A DNA stretch of 64,000 bases. Origin: Scortum barcoo (taxonomy: Eukaryota; Chordata; Actinopteri; Centrarchiformes; Terapontidae). This document shows positions 26,191 to 39,310 of this stretch, piece after piece. Location: contig CM041545.1 of the NCBI GenBank assembly GCA_023238725.1, positions 11,501,782-11,565,781 of the forward strand, written 5' to 3'. The notes under the pieces are model-generated. The model saw nothing but the letters and a program-made list of their open reading frames with translations. It had not been told where the DNA came from and did no database searches. A program made the position numbers and the translations under genes. Numbering within the stretch: the stretch's first letter is position 1; every line of letters begins with the position of its first letter.

Positions 26191-28189
26191 AATCCCTGCG
26201 TGCTGTAATGATGTTTTCTTTATTCCACGGTCCCAAATCCCATCAATGTTTTCTTTCTGTGTTTATCGAGGCTGCTCAGTCCCCCTCTAAATTTAGGTTT
26301 TTGTTCAAAGTCGTCATGCTTCAGGGAAGCGTGTTCTTTTAGTTGTGTATACAGCCTTTTCATTCCTCACTGCATCTCTGCACTGGATGAAATTTCCACA
26401 CTCTCCTCCATCTCTGCCTGCGTCTTTGGCTCAGGCTGTGGATGGACTCTTTGGACCCTGCTGTTATTATTTTCAGGCTACTAATGGCCCACCGTGGATA
26501 GGAATGTGCTTATTAAAAACTAATAGGCAGCTGTGATATCCAGAGGTATTATTGTATGAGGTCTGAGGAGAGCAATGTGCACATAGTGTAATGCTAAGAC
26601 ATGTCATGTGTGTTATTGTTATTTTCCTTATGTCTTCCTATTATTTATCATTTTTTAATGAATAATTGTTCTAATATGAGTTCAGTAATGAGTCATGTAA
26701 CGTAGATGTGGTTCCATGCAGGAAGATACTGACAAGAGTGTGTGTACCGAGCCCTTTTTTCTGCTGCACCACCCACACCTTCACTAAAATGTGTCTATGC
26801 ATTAAAAACAAAGCCCTGTGTGCACCTTTAATACCAAATTTAGGAGGTTAGGTTCAAGTCATATAGTCAAACTACGACTGCCACTCTCTCTCCGATAGGT
26901 TCTTCAGTCTAATGATTTACTCTTTACTGACACTGTTCTCCTTCTCTACATGCAACCTCCTCATTGTACAGTAAATGGTAAATGCTAGCGGTGTGGCTGT
27001 AGTGATGGCAATGTCAGTCAACCACTTTGGTCTTGGTTGGACAAATTGTGATAGCATTTTTTGTCTGCAAAACTAGTAACATTCCACCACTTAGTCTTGG
27101 GTTAAACTGTTTTGCAGATTTAGTTAGAAAATTTGATTTAGTTGAATTGATCTTATATCTTTTCCTGACATGAAATGGCTATTTTTGTAGACCAGATCGA
27201 CATGCCGCCCTTTTGTACTCTTCTCTCTGCAACTCTGAGATCTGCCATTATTAATTCATCGCATCCAAGGGAATCATTCCCAGCCAAGGAAGACAAAGTG
27301 CAAGTGGAAATAGCCAGGCATAGCCTTGAAAAGGGAATAAAAAGAGAGAGATCTCATCAATACCCAGAACCATGCCATGCAGTATCCGCCCGCAGTAAAG
27401 CACAGCCAGCATTCAACACAGTTGTATAAATAATCAGACTCTATACTTTTAAGTTATCCTATTAGGCAAATGTGTGCCTGGTCAAGGTAAGACACACAAG
27501 AGTTCAAATTATGGTGATTATAGATTTTAGAAATTACATTATTTAGATACTGTAGACCTGCAACTTGAGAGTAGATGTCAAAATCTAGACAGGAAATTAT
27601 GCTGTTTCATCTGTATTATTCCACAAGCATTGGCTGCAGGGAATGCATACAAAAATGTTAGCCAGTAGCCACAAGAAATCTTTGTTTTACTCCTGTCAGC
27701 CTTATGAACTTTTGGATTTGCTCGTATGTTCACAGCATAAGCAGCTTTAACTTTTTGTCATTTCTTCTCTCTAGTGATGTAGGCATGTGGAAACTCCTCA
27801 CAATTCACAGGTGGAGGAAAATGCCACGGGATAATTTCTTGTTTGTGTCTGCCAACGCTGCTGACCTACATTCAGAACACATCTGCCTCTGCACCGACAC
27901 TCAGCGGGAATGATTGCTGTAACACCTTCATTCAGTGTTGTGGCCATGATTGTGATGTGATTGTGGATTTTTTTGTGGCAAGATAAAGAAAGCCACGTCA
28001 CATTGCAGACTGTAAGACTTAAAGAGTTCTCCATATGTTTAAGCTTGCACTTCTCAACATTGTCAGAACCATGATGGACCTATTTAAAATGAAATGATCA
28101 AAAATGATGCAGCAGAACCAATGATATGTTCTTCTTTATATCAAGAATTCTTCATCCTTGTTAAAACACAGCACACCGACATCACCTAT
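26191..28189. other. Gene-free stretch
   Basis: Chance ORFs under 90 codons on both strands. No clear repeat or gene. Confidence 0.4.
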
Positions 28190-28500
28190 AACGCAGCTCA
28201 GTTCATCAGGATGTTCATGTGTGTTGTGCTCGTTAGCAGCCAGTGTACCTCGAGCAGCTAGCCTCGAGCTGAGATGAGGAATGGGCTGCAGAGGTCTCAA
28301 CAAACTTCTCTCGACTCCTCACTCTCAAGTTTCTTTTCTTCAGATTTTTAGATTTGTAGTTTTCGATCCCAACCAACAGACATAAATGACATCACTTTAG
28401 GCAATTTGCAGACTCCTCGCAAAGGTTTTCTGCTATTTTTTTTCACTTATGCAGTAATACTCCCCAAGAGCTGTAAACTGAGTGGACTTCCCCTTTAAGT
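28190..28500 (+). repeat. Dispersed repeat family B, copy 1
   Basis: Shares ordered words with 45515-45740: AGCCTCGAGC, GAGATGAGGA, GGGCTGCAGAGGTCT, TTGTAGT followed by CCCAAC, and the end word ACTTCCCCTTTAAG. The pair is diverged. It is a non-coding element of unknown class. Confidence 0.7.
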
Positions 28501-31369
28501 GCTCTAGTTTGAGTCAAGTTAGCTAGTTAAAGTACATTCACCATGACACACATTAAAGCATTTTTTAACTGCTTATACACTTTAGTCAACTTTTATACTG
28601 TATATTTTTATATATAAAAATCCAAATTATTTACTTCATCTTCCAAATACATGAATGTCAGTATGATACCCTCTTGAGCTACAGCTGAGTACTGATTTGA
28701 ATCATTAAGAAAAAATAGTTTTATTCCATTCAGTCTTCAGGAGGCACAAAATGTCAGATGTCAGGTCTGCCTGAGCTTTGTGCGGCTTATCTATTCAGTT
28801 CAGCTTTCACGAACCTTGGAATGAAACAGTTTGTAAAGCACAATATTTGCGAGATAAGTGCATCTTTGTAAACTACCAACACATTGGGGGGTTTCACTCC
28901 ATGGCAGCATACATTTTGCAACCCTTAAACAAAAATGAAATCTCATTACGCTCTCCTTAATAGGTGGGACACAAATTCTTATTTATACTGTCAATATGAC
29001 ACAAAGTCACACCCCGTGCCAAGAAAATCACAGTCAGGAGGCTTTAATAACATCTGACAGTATATTGTGTATTCCTTCAGTGCTTTTAAAACGTCCAGAG
29101 CAAGTCAGTCAAGTTTGTAATTATCTTTTGGGCATATGTGGCTTAGTAGAGGTGTTTCAGATGACACATCTGTCTCTAGGCAATTCTCCAGCTCTACAGC
29201 AACTTTATTTATTTTCTAATTCAATCATATATCAGGAGAGTGTATTTTCTTGCTGCAGAGCCATTACAAATGAAAAGTCACTTCTTGTGTCTTCTCCGTA
29301 TCTCTACGTTGAGTCACCTCGCCCAGAGTATCATAATCATCTTTCCCGTTAGTTTATTATCTGTGTTCCTCTTTCTCCTTCGTTTTCTTTACCGCCCAAC
29401 TTGTGATTGTAATAAAAAAGACCACATACTTTTAACCTTTTTTCTTTGCAGTGTGTTTCCCAAGAAGTGTATGAGTGATTTCCCTCCCAGTGTCACCTTA
29501 TTCATTTTCTGTTTTCTGCACTTGAACACTGAACACCAACTGAAAAACATCCCCAAACATGACACATTAAACAGTCACAGTCATTTACTTCACATTCATC
29601 CAGTGGCAGCACCATCAGAATTTAAATATATCTCCTCCTTTGGAATAAATGGAACAGTTCGAATGAGATTATAAGGCACCTGTGGGTGTTTTTGTGTGGT
29701 ACAGGAATAACTCAGAAGGAGGGGGGAGGTACATTTTGTACTGCTTTTGCTGCTCTTTGTAGTCTTTACCACATTACAGGAAAATCATAAACACTGTGAA
29801 ACTGTAAGTAAATCCAAAACAGCTTATTGCGTCGCCCTTCAAATCTCTCCCAGTAAATGAGAAATGAATAAGATAAAGGAACTGTTGTCTAAAAGAACAC
29901 AAAATGACAGCTGTTAGTTTCTCAGCACCATTCAGATGGGAGTTATTGAAGGGGAAGGACGCTTATTTTACATAGAACAGTCAGTTTATAAGTCATGCTG
30001 AGCACCGCTCAGCCCAGAGGGTTGTATAATGTCTCCTGCAACTCTTGAGGAGCTTTGTGAAGTCTGAGAAAAGCTCAAATAACCCCTAATAAAGGCATCA
30101 TAGTTATCTCGACTCTCTCTGGAAGAAATTTTCAACAGAAAGCCTGCCTTACAAACTGAAAGTCTAAAAGACATGGGTGTCTAACAGAGGTTCTTCAAAC
30201 AGGTACCATTGGTTGCCTTTTGGCCCCTTACTTGGGAAATGTTGGATCCAGTGTTCAGTCCAGTGGACTTGCCCCAAGCTAGAGACTATGAGTCATTTTT
30301 CACCCTTGTGTAAAACAATAACAATAACATAAATCTAAAATAACATCATAGAGTGATGAAAGGGATGGCTATTTGGGATTTCAGTTGGACTGGGTTGATT
30401 TATAGTTCAGTATTGCATTTCAGCTGTTCACAACCACAGTACCAGGTTTACTGTGTATGATCAGGCCACGTTGTGCTTTGTTCATATTCTCCACTGTGAC
30501 TGTTTGCATTCTTGTCCTTACTTTTGATGTGCGATACAAAGTGATCATGGGAAGGTTTACCTCGTCCCATTAGTAAATATACTACAGCCTGTTTACTATC
30601 TCCCATTGCCTGTGATAAAGAGCGATAATTTATGCGCGCAGAAGATTTGCAAGATTTGTGTTACTGAAAAGGAGTCTTTTTATTCAACTTCAATGAATGT
30701 TCTTTTCACTATATCAACAACAAAAAATTCACAAAAACAAAAAAACTCATTCACTCCCTATGTGGCAGCTGCGTGCATCTGTTTCAAATTATAAATCCAG
30801 CTGCTCTGATTCTCAGTTTGGAGTCAAGAGACTGATGGCGACCGTCCTTATGTTTGCTAGGCAAGTGCAGACACTCCACAATCCTCAGAATCAGTAGTCG
30901 AGGTCACATCAGGACGAAAATCAGCCGTTGTATTATGTGGTGTGTTTCCTGTTTTTTCCTCGCCTATGTGTTTGTGCGTGGTGTAGAATACACAGGATAT
31001 GAACCCCAGTTTCGATGAAGGATCAAGGTAGGTTGGAGGTCATAGGCCGAGCTGGAGTTAAGAAGGAGGATTAAAGGCTTCATCGGGAACAAGAGAGGAA
31101 ATAGAGAGCTTCAGTGAAAAGGGGATCAGTCCGCTGGGTTATCTGGGCTAAAAGAGTTTGGGAGCTGTCCAGATTTGTGTGCAGGTGAAAAAGACTCATG
31201 TAATTAAACAATTCCTATACATAAAACTTGTAACAATCCATTCTCTCTCGCCCATCATGCACTTTTTCGCAACCAGGCATCCCTTATTCTCCTCCTGAGG
31301 TGTAACCGGAGCTGCTCTCCCTGTCACTCTCCTCACGTGTTGTTTACAGTGTTTCCCGCAGAAAAGTGG
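28501..31369. other. Gene-free stretch
   Basis: Contains forward ORFs of 118 and 144 codons at 28996-29352 and 29240-29674. Both are hydrophobic, low-information frames without recognisable similarity. No repeat or gene was supported. Confidence 0.35.
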
Positions 31370-31660
31370 CCCGACAGCTGAAATGATCCACCTGGAGAAC
31401 AGGAGAACAGGGGCGTCCTTGGATTATGCCCGCGGGGAATTCTAATGAGCTGAAAAATGCAAAAAAGTGCAAAGACCTTCAGACAGGCTGCAAAGGAAAC
31501 ATGTAAAAATAAAAAGGCGACAATTTATCCCCAGCATAAATTACAAGCTATTGTAAGCACGGGCTGCCTTTGTGTATGTGAGGGGGGGGGCACGCACTGA
31601 ATAAATGATACTTCATCCGTATTACAAGCTTTATTATCAGTCCGGGCTATCTGTGAGAGG
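31370..31660. promoter_or_regulatory. Candidate conserved non-coding element
   Basis: Repeat-free, complex sequence with AATTCTAATGAGCTGAAAAA and CATAAATTACAAGC, resembling homeodomain-bound vertebrate elements. A G9 run follows at about 31583-31591. There is no coding frame. The call is by appearance only. Confidence 0.25.
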
Positions 31661-34600
31661 ATCACTTTCCCTTTAAGCTTTTATGCCAAAACATCCATAT
31701 GCAATCAGTGAAAGACAGTAGTGTTTATTGTGAAGATGTGTTCAAGCGTGTGCGCGGGCGAACAAGCCAAATGGAATCTGATATATGCTGCTTGTAGTGA
31801 AATGAAAGCAGCAAATAGACACAGACAATGATCGTCTCTAACACAGTGACCCACTGATACCCTAGCACACATCCTGGGTTTCTCATACACTGATACACTG
31901 GTGCGCACACACACAACCATGCAACAATGGTCACCCCCAGATAAATGGGCAGAGAGATGTGGTGTGACAGGCCATTGAGCCCTCCACAGCTTTAATGAGG
32001 CCTGTAGCCAGTGGGGACTGACTGGAGTAGCAATACCAGTATGTTTCCATTACTACTGTACAGCAGTAGAGGCTGGATGCACTATAGAAATGACAGCACA
32101 CACGTGGCCGAGTCCACAAAGCAGGAAGCACTCAACTCAGGGACCTTAAAAACCATATAAAGCTGCCTAAAGACAGAAAGAGGAAGTAAGATGTCGTTAT
32201 CAGCTTCCTTCATATAAGAGTCCAGCAATAAGAGAACAAACGTATAATGTTTCCCTGGAAAATGAAATTGCAAGTTGTATTAGAGCTATATTTCACTGGT
32301 AGAATGGCATTGTGTTGTTCCAGATGTGCAGTAAATTAATATGGAACCCAGAAAAAATTGCAATGTTGATTTTTCTTTTTTATGGTCCCTCTCACTGCAT
32401 TGTGTCGAATTACGCAGGTCCAATGGTAATGTTAACAGATTTGCTTAGTAACTTCTAACACTGTAGCAACTTTTTAGATTTCATGAAAAGTTATTTAAAG
32501 ACACACAAACAAACTAGTAAAAATTCAAATCTAAGATGATCAGAAAAGAGTTATTTAAATTAAGGATTTGGTTTTAGTAACCGCACACATATGACACAGG
32601 TATTTGTTTGCAATTATACATTCAATTGCAAATGTGTCATCTTGTTGTTGTTTTATCACCTGTGTGCCAGTCTTACACATATCTCAGGTTTTTTCTTCAT
32701 TATTTTTTAAAATTATTATTATTCTCTTTATGTTTAACTTATTTTTTAACTAGCTGCATATAGGTAAATAAGTGTATATATATATATTTTAATTTAATTA
32801 ATGTTTGTTAATGTTCTGACATTAGTAAAATTTTGTCAGAGAAAGAAATTAAAGCACTCATATCAAACTGCACGTAAAGTCAGTAATGGCAGTGCTCAGC
32901 TAAAGAAAAAAAGTTTGCTTTTGTAACCCCCAACAACAACAAAAGACAAATACCTTCTCTGTGACATTCACACAAATTTAATTCTAAACTTGTTTGATAT
33001 TTTAAGACAGCAGAGGACATGCAAACAAAGCTGAGCAGAGAAATGAAGAGATGAGGTAAGTCGCAGGTAAGAGTGAGAGAGGGGAAGACAGACGGTGAGC
33101 TAACATGTCTGAAGTGTCTGTGACAGAGGAAGGGAGAGGGAGCGTTACGGAGGGAACTCCGCTGGAAAGACAGTTTTAATAATACCTCGTAGCAGGCGGC
33201 GCTTCTCTCTGTTCTCCCAAGATTAGAGAGAAATCTGTGAAAATGTGCACCCCTTCCTGTTTGGCCTTGAAGTTTCTTGTCAACAAAATCGGCAGGAATT
33301 CTGAGGCCAAGGAACTTTATTATACGACAGAGGTGCTCAGTGCATGTACAAACAGATCTTTAGCACTGAATCCTCAAAGTGAACCAACTTTAGTGAATCA
33401 CAGTCATCAGTGAAACATCACGAGCTAATGGTAGTGGAGCTCCTCAGTGGTTGGTGAGCGCACCGTTGTCAGCTGGGTTGTGACACATAGCGTATTATTA
33501 AAAATGTAAAAAATGATTTCAAAACTGCAAAAGTCAGAGAAACGTATCAGCCAAAAAGATGTGGCCACTGACCTATGGGATTAGTTTTGTACTGAACTGC
33601 ACGTAACAGCTGAACTCGCATCAAAGTGAACTGAAGGCTGTTTGAGGCATGATGCATTCACTTACTGTCGTATGTACTGAGGTGTATTTCAATGGTGATG
33701 CTTTACTTAATGCTGCACAAACTTAAGTGCATTTAAACAGAAATGTGACAGCACAGAAAAAAATAAAACTGCATAGATAATAACTACGACGCTGTTAAAT
33801 CATTTAAGAGGTCCATATTTGATACTTCTGTCTGTTTTGATTACATATAGCATGGTATAAGCAGCCATTGTATAACCACCTTTCTACATTCAAGTGGCCA
33901 TTATTATCATGGGATGTACAACTTGTCAGAAATTATCCTTTACTTAATATCCTGTCCTCCGTTTAATTTAGTTTTTTGAAATTCACAGGCAGAACACAGT
34001 GACAGGTTCTACATATTTCACAAGCTGGGATGAAATCGTGACTGGATGTCTTGTTTTCGCCTGTGAAGGTTACTCCTCTGTGTTTTCATGATCAACTTTA
34101 TTGTTGTTCCAGAATATTCAGTGTATTCAAAGCATGCCTCATCCAATCTGTCCTCTCACATCGCTCCATGTGCACATGAACAGACTGCGGGTTAGGATTG
34201 TGGGAATCCACTCGAGCAGTTCCCACTCCATGTCCACTGTCTACTATAGATTTGGACACACAATCAGGCCGCGGGGCACAACCCGTCCACCGTGTCATTA
34301 TTCTTTTGCCCCCCTTCTTTTCTCTTTTTTCTCTTTCGCTGAGCTGAGTCCATCTGCAGGACCCAGGGGCCTCCCAGACCGAGTGCCCTGAGGGAAAGAT
34401 ATGAGCAGGGTAAAAGAGAGGAGAGGTAACAAAGCAGAACAGAGGGATAGAGAGCGCAGCAGAACATGTGGGTGGACTGACAGAAGATGCGGATCTGAGA
34501 GTGGAATATTTGAATATTTGAGAGACTGTAGAAAATTAGAGTTGGCAGAATTGGCAGGGAATGATTAGACCCTGGCTCTGATCTTAGCTTTTGCACCACT

Positions 34601-37600
34601 GTTGATGATTTTTAACAGAGAACAGTGAACGAGCAAACTGGAATGAGAATACTGAAAATATCTCATAATCTCGTATAATATAATTTACAATGATGTTAAA
34701 TACGAGGAAATATAAAAAAAAAAATAATTTCACAAAAGCTTCAGATATGCATACATCTGTATATTATTTTCAATATGCAAGTGCTCTTCCTTTACTATTC
34801 ACAGTACTCTCTGTTTGTCTTATACTATATCTGATTCAGAGTTGCTGCAATGACCCAGTTTCTATACAGAGATCATTAAAGATTCATATGAATTCAGAGT
34901 AGCGGGAATAAAAACATAACAAGACTTTAGAATTTAACAGCGCATCAGTGGACCTAGAATAAAACATCACAAGATGAATTTTATAAAACTAAGAGAAAAA
35001 ATAGAAGAAAAAAACTAGTGAATCACCGAGGCTAGAGTCTGTGTTGGTTTGTGTGTGTGTGTGTTGGCGTGTATGACGGAGTGCTAAATTAGGATGCACA
35101 CACAAATATGATACTGTGTGAAACTTGTATTAAAGTGGCCATAATTATGTAAGACAAAAATACACAAGCACTGCATGTTCATAATGTGAAATTGCATTTT
35201 CTTTTCATTTAAAGATACCAAAAGAGGAGGCTGGCAACATCCTATAATTGTGTCATTTCAAAGCTTTGTAATATATATAACAGGGCACATTACTCAAACA
35301 GAAGCATATTGTGTATTTGTTAGGAACTATTTTCAGCTACGGATTAATACACAGTTGGTTCCCTACTGAATATTGCTACTTCCCTACTGAATTATGGCTG
35401 CAGGACTTTGTATGTGAGATTGACTCAAAAACCATAGTGCCCTTGTTCGTGGTAATGAAGGAAAATGCCACCTAGTGCAACAGGGTGGCTTATTGAAGTG
35501 TTAGATCTCTATGTAACAGAAGAATAAGCCACATCAGACTTTGGCTACACAGACAACTTACCGCTTGTTGGCAGATCAATTCATTGCTGACTTTCATCTT
35601 TTCATGGAGTTCGTTGACAAGGAGGAAAATTTTGAATAACACCAGGCTTATCTTCTCTAAGTCGATATATTTTAATTTTCAAAGTCAGTACAAGTGAAAA
35701 TGTGGTTAAAAACCAGCATAATTTTATTGCTATGATAGATACAATATTCGTGACTAGTCTCCTCTATTCTGAATAATGTTAAGTTATTAATCTAGTTTTT
35801 TAATTGGCATCTGACATGAGAAAGTAAAAGCTAACAACAAATGTTTTTCAGATCTTCAAGGCACCGACTGAAGTACAACACCATCTTTACTGCTCACTGG
35901 CTCTATAAGTATACAGTAACAGCTGATGTTTGATGGGCTCACTTAGCTAACTTCTAGGCTCAGTAGTCTTTGATTTATTGTTCCCCCTTTCAGCTCAGTG
36001 GCTGCCGGCATTGGACGGGACAAAGGTTATAATAAATGTTAGGAGCTGTAGTCTTTGGACCTCAATATCTTTGACAAAATACAGTGTGAGATTCCAGTCC
36101 AACAGTCTCAGTGTAGTGTTTAAACAGCTGGGCACTGTGCTGTAAAATGTCTTGTCGCCCTTATTTCCCTCTCGCCTGCTGTGCATTGAGCGCTCTGACA
36201 CAACTATGACAGATGCAGCCTGGTAAAGGGTTTCTGTGTTTGACAGCTTGGCCTCCACCTGACCACCCTCATCAGCACTCTGCCATGAAAACCAGTGTGC
36301 TGACACCAAACCCCCCACCCCAACCCAAAACAAGCATCTACAAATATGCACTGATTACATGCACACAAAGTCAAGTACTTCATTGAGGAGAGCTCATGAA
36401 CTCGCTATTGCATGTTAGAGACATCAGAACTGACATACATAAGGTATGATCACAGCAAGGCATGCTGTCTATCCAGGCTTACAAATTTACATTAATAATT
36501 CAGCTGCAGTTTTGTTCAGTTGTGCGCTGCACGGTACATCTGGCTGCTGCAAACGGACGGATGTCTCCTCTCCTACTTAAAACCCTCTGAGGCATCTATT
36601 TTCAGTACAAGACCTAACTTTGGAGAATCCAGTTGAAACAGTCATAAGGGTAACTTGAACATTATAAAAGCAGTGAGGGAAATCACTTATTGTGCTTGAT
36701 GAATATTTTTATTTAATCTTTTTTTAATTCCTCACTTCAAATGAATCCCTAAAAAAATCCTCTTCGCCCCAAATTTATTCATCTTAACTTTGAATTAACA
36801 TGTTCTTATTTTTGACATTTTAGAAGGCTTAAAGTCTTTAAAAAGACTGCCTGTGTGTCGCTCTTCGGTTGTCTGCTTTATTTGTTTGTTTATTTAGTTG
36901 TGTTTTACCTCAACAAACTCAACAACTGCAGCCAAACTAAATGACAGAATCTGAATAAAACAGAAGAGCGCAGAACAAGATCAGGTTGTTTGTGTGTCTT
37001 GACATATTTTGATACCAGCCGCTCTCAGTAGTCATTTAAATTTGCTGGGAATGTTCAGAAAATCAGCAAACGAAAATGCGAATTGCCACACGCTTCCATC
37101 CACTTGTGTTGTGCAAATATTGGAAGATTTGATGCTTTCACGTGCTGTCATTTGCCCACAGAGCAGAAGTTTGGGTGACATTTAATGTCACAGGCTTCAT
37201 GTAGGCTTAGCTCTGATTTATTTGCTAAAAAATGTTTCAATTTAGTTTTTGTCAATACACCAACTTCTCCACATCACTTCCCCACATTTCTAGGCCAAAA
37301 GTGTGACGTTACTGAATGTCCACTTATTCCATCATCCTTAATTTACGATTTCATGTTTAAATTCAAACATTTAAAAGCTGATACGCATTTTGTTGCTTGC
37401 AGGGAAACGGAAATGTTCACACCATTCAATTCTCTGTTAATGCTAAACAAACTGCTGCTTATCACAAAAACTGTTATGTATTTTACTTAAAATGTCCAGA
37501 ATGATGGTGCCTTGATTATCTGACTGATAACTTTTCAATCATGTGGTGTGAATTGGCAAAAAACTTTTTGGGAATGATTCCCTTTTCAAAAATCCTGATA

Positions 37601-39078
37601 CCTGTCGCTTATCTCCCTTTTATTCAGAGTGCAGCCTTCCATTACACTTTTTTCAATAGTTTAGTTTCCTCAGGGGAGCCAGCACACCACTAAACAAATT
37701 GCTCTTTTTCAACAAATAAGTTTTCGGCCTACTGAGGATTAAACTATGCTTCCTGAAAGTGTGGCTGTAGACGACCACACAAAAGCTCAGCATATGGCCG
37801 AAGTCCAGATTCACTGGTATCCTGTCAACAAAAATGAATGGGCCATTAGCTCAGTGCAACTTCTTCACCTCCCATACACTGCCGCTACAGCAAAGTCTCT
37901 CACAGCAAATCCCAAATCACCTCAGGTACACGGGCCTCCAGGCATGCCAAGAAACTATAAGCTTCTCTCAGCTGAAGGTAGTGCTCTACTCCGAGTCCCC
38001 ACAGATGAAGATCACACAGTGGGTTGCACAACTGAGAGAAAATAATACCCTGCACTCACAGAGAATACAGAGGAAACATCAACAGGAAAAACCTTCTTTG
38101 TTTTCCTCTCTGATATTTGTCGACCATCCCATCACAAATCAGGTCAAACAGACGTGTCAGTTTTCCTGCCTCATGATCCAAGTCCTCTCTCTCTCAAATT
38201 TTCGGGCAAGATTCTCGTTTCAACCATATGATAGCAGCGCAAACATTTGGAATAATGGTGTTTTTTGTTTGTTTGTTTTTTTATCTGATGTCAATAACAG
38301 TCTGCATCTGTCAACGGCACTGATAAAAAGTTCAAGACAGATACCAAACCTTGGAATGAAAAAAAAGACACACAAACAAACCAAATCCTAACAGACAGAG
38401 GTATAATTTTCCACCATGCAGAGTTATTGGTTTATGGGTTTGTTTGATCTATTTGTTTTGTTTGCAGTGGCAGCGGCTTTGACACTTACTGTGGCGTTGT
38501 GTGGAACTGAGCTTACGCCAGAGAAGTGGAAGTGAGGTTGGTGTCGGGGGTGATTTTAAAGCTAAATAAGTCTGTTTTTGACTACTTTTACATGCCAACT
38601 TATCAATTTCTTATGGCTACCACATTAGAAAAAAACATCCCTAAAGTCACTAACTCCTTCAACAGCAAGAGAGCAACATGGGGAATCAAACTGGACTCTA
38701 CTGTCTCTCTACCTGCAAAACACAAAGCCAATATCCGCTCACATTATAGTTCTAGGTTTGGTCCACCCACTCTCGAGAAAAGATATTTGGGTCTTGCTGG
38801 CAGCTAGCTGTCTTCACCAAATACTTGTTTACTTGAGCTTTCCATCAATTCACACAGGGTAGGCAGTGTACAGTCACACAGTGTGAGCTGGAAGTGGCTG
38901 CACATGGTTGTATAAGGGGTCAACAGTGTTGATTCTCAGCAGGTTTGGAAGTACAAGAAGTCCTTTGAATTTATAGAGATTTGTATTTGTACTTTATATT
39001 TATCAAAATATAGTTCCTGTATATTATTGTTATTAATATTATTAATATTGTTGTTGTTGTTGTTGTTTATCCGTTACT
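31661..39078. other. Long gene-free stretch
   Basis: ORFs up to 185 codons (37834-38391) occur, but their products match nothing I know and frames on both strands overlap. A complex block at 33220-33320 may be a non-coding element. A short GT run lies near 35048-35064. Otherwise ordinary AT-rich DNA. Confidence 0.35.
39040..39069 (+). repeat. (TTG)n microsatellite
   Basis: Short TTG trinucleotide run after a TTATTAATA-rich stretch. Confidence 0.85.
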
Positions 39079-39310
39079 TTGGTTGATGACTCAGTACTTT
39101 CTAAGCTAATAATATTCCCATCAACCTCTGAACATGGTGAACATGGTGGGCCAAATATTATACATGCAAAAGCATTTAAGCATTGTCACTGTGAGCCTGT
39201 TAGTATGCTGTTAGCATTTAGCAGAAAACTCTTACCAAAGTACCAAAGTAGCCAAAGTACTGAGCAGATGATTGTAGATTATTGTAGACTCTTGTGGTGG
39301 TATAATTTTG
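39079..39310 (+). repeat. Dispersed fish repeat (family E)
   Basis: GAACATGGTGAACATGGTGG, GCATTGTCACTGTGAGCCTG, TTAGTATGCTGTTAGCATTT and GTAGACTCTTG follow the order of a very common teleost element with stacked TTAGCATG words. Non-coding and diverged. Confidence 0.72.

Noticed and set aside
29240..29674. 144-codon hydrophobic ORF
   Set aside because: Pyrimidine-rich DNA gives Phe/Leu/Ser-rich frames by chance. No similarity or signal-peptide pattern that I trust.
37834..38391. 185-codon forward ORF in the desert
   Set aside because: Second-longest frame in the window, but it has no recognisable domain, overlaps another 99-codon frame and has no promoter or splice context that I can see.
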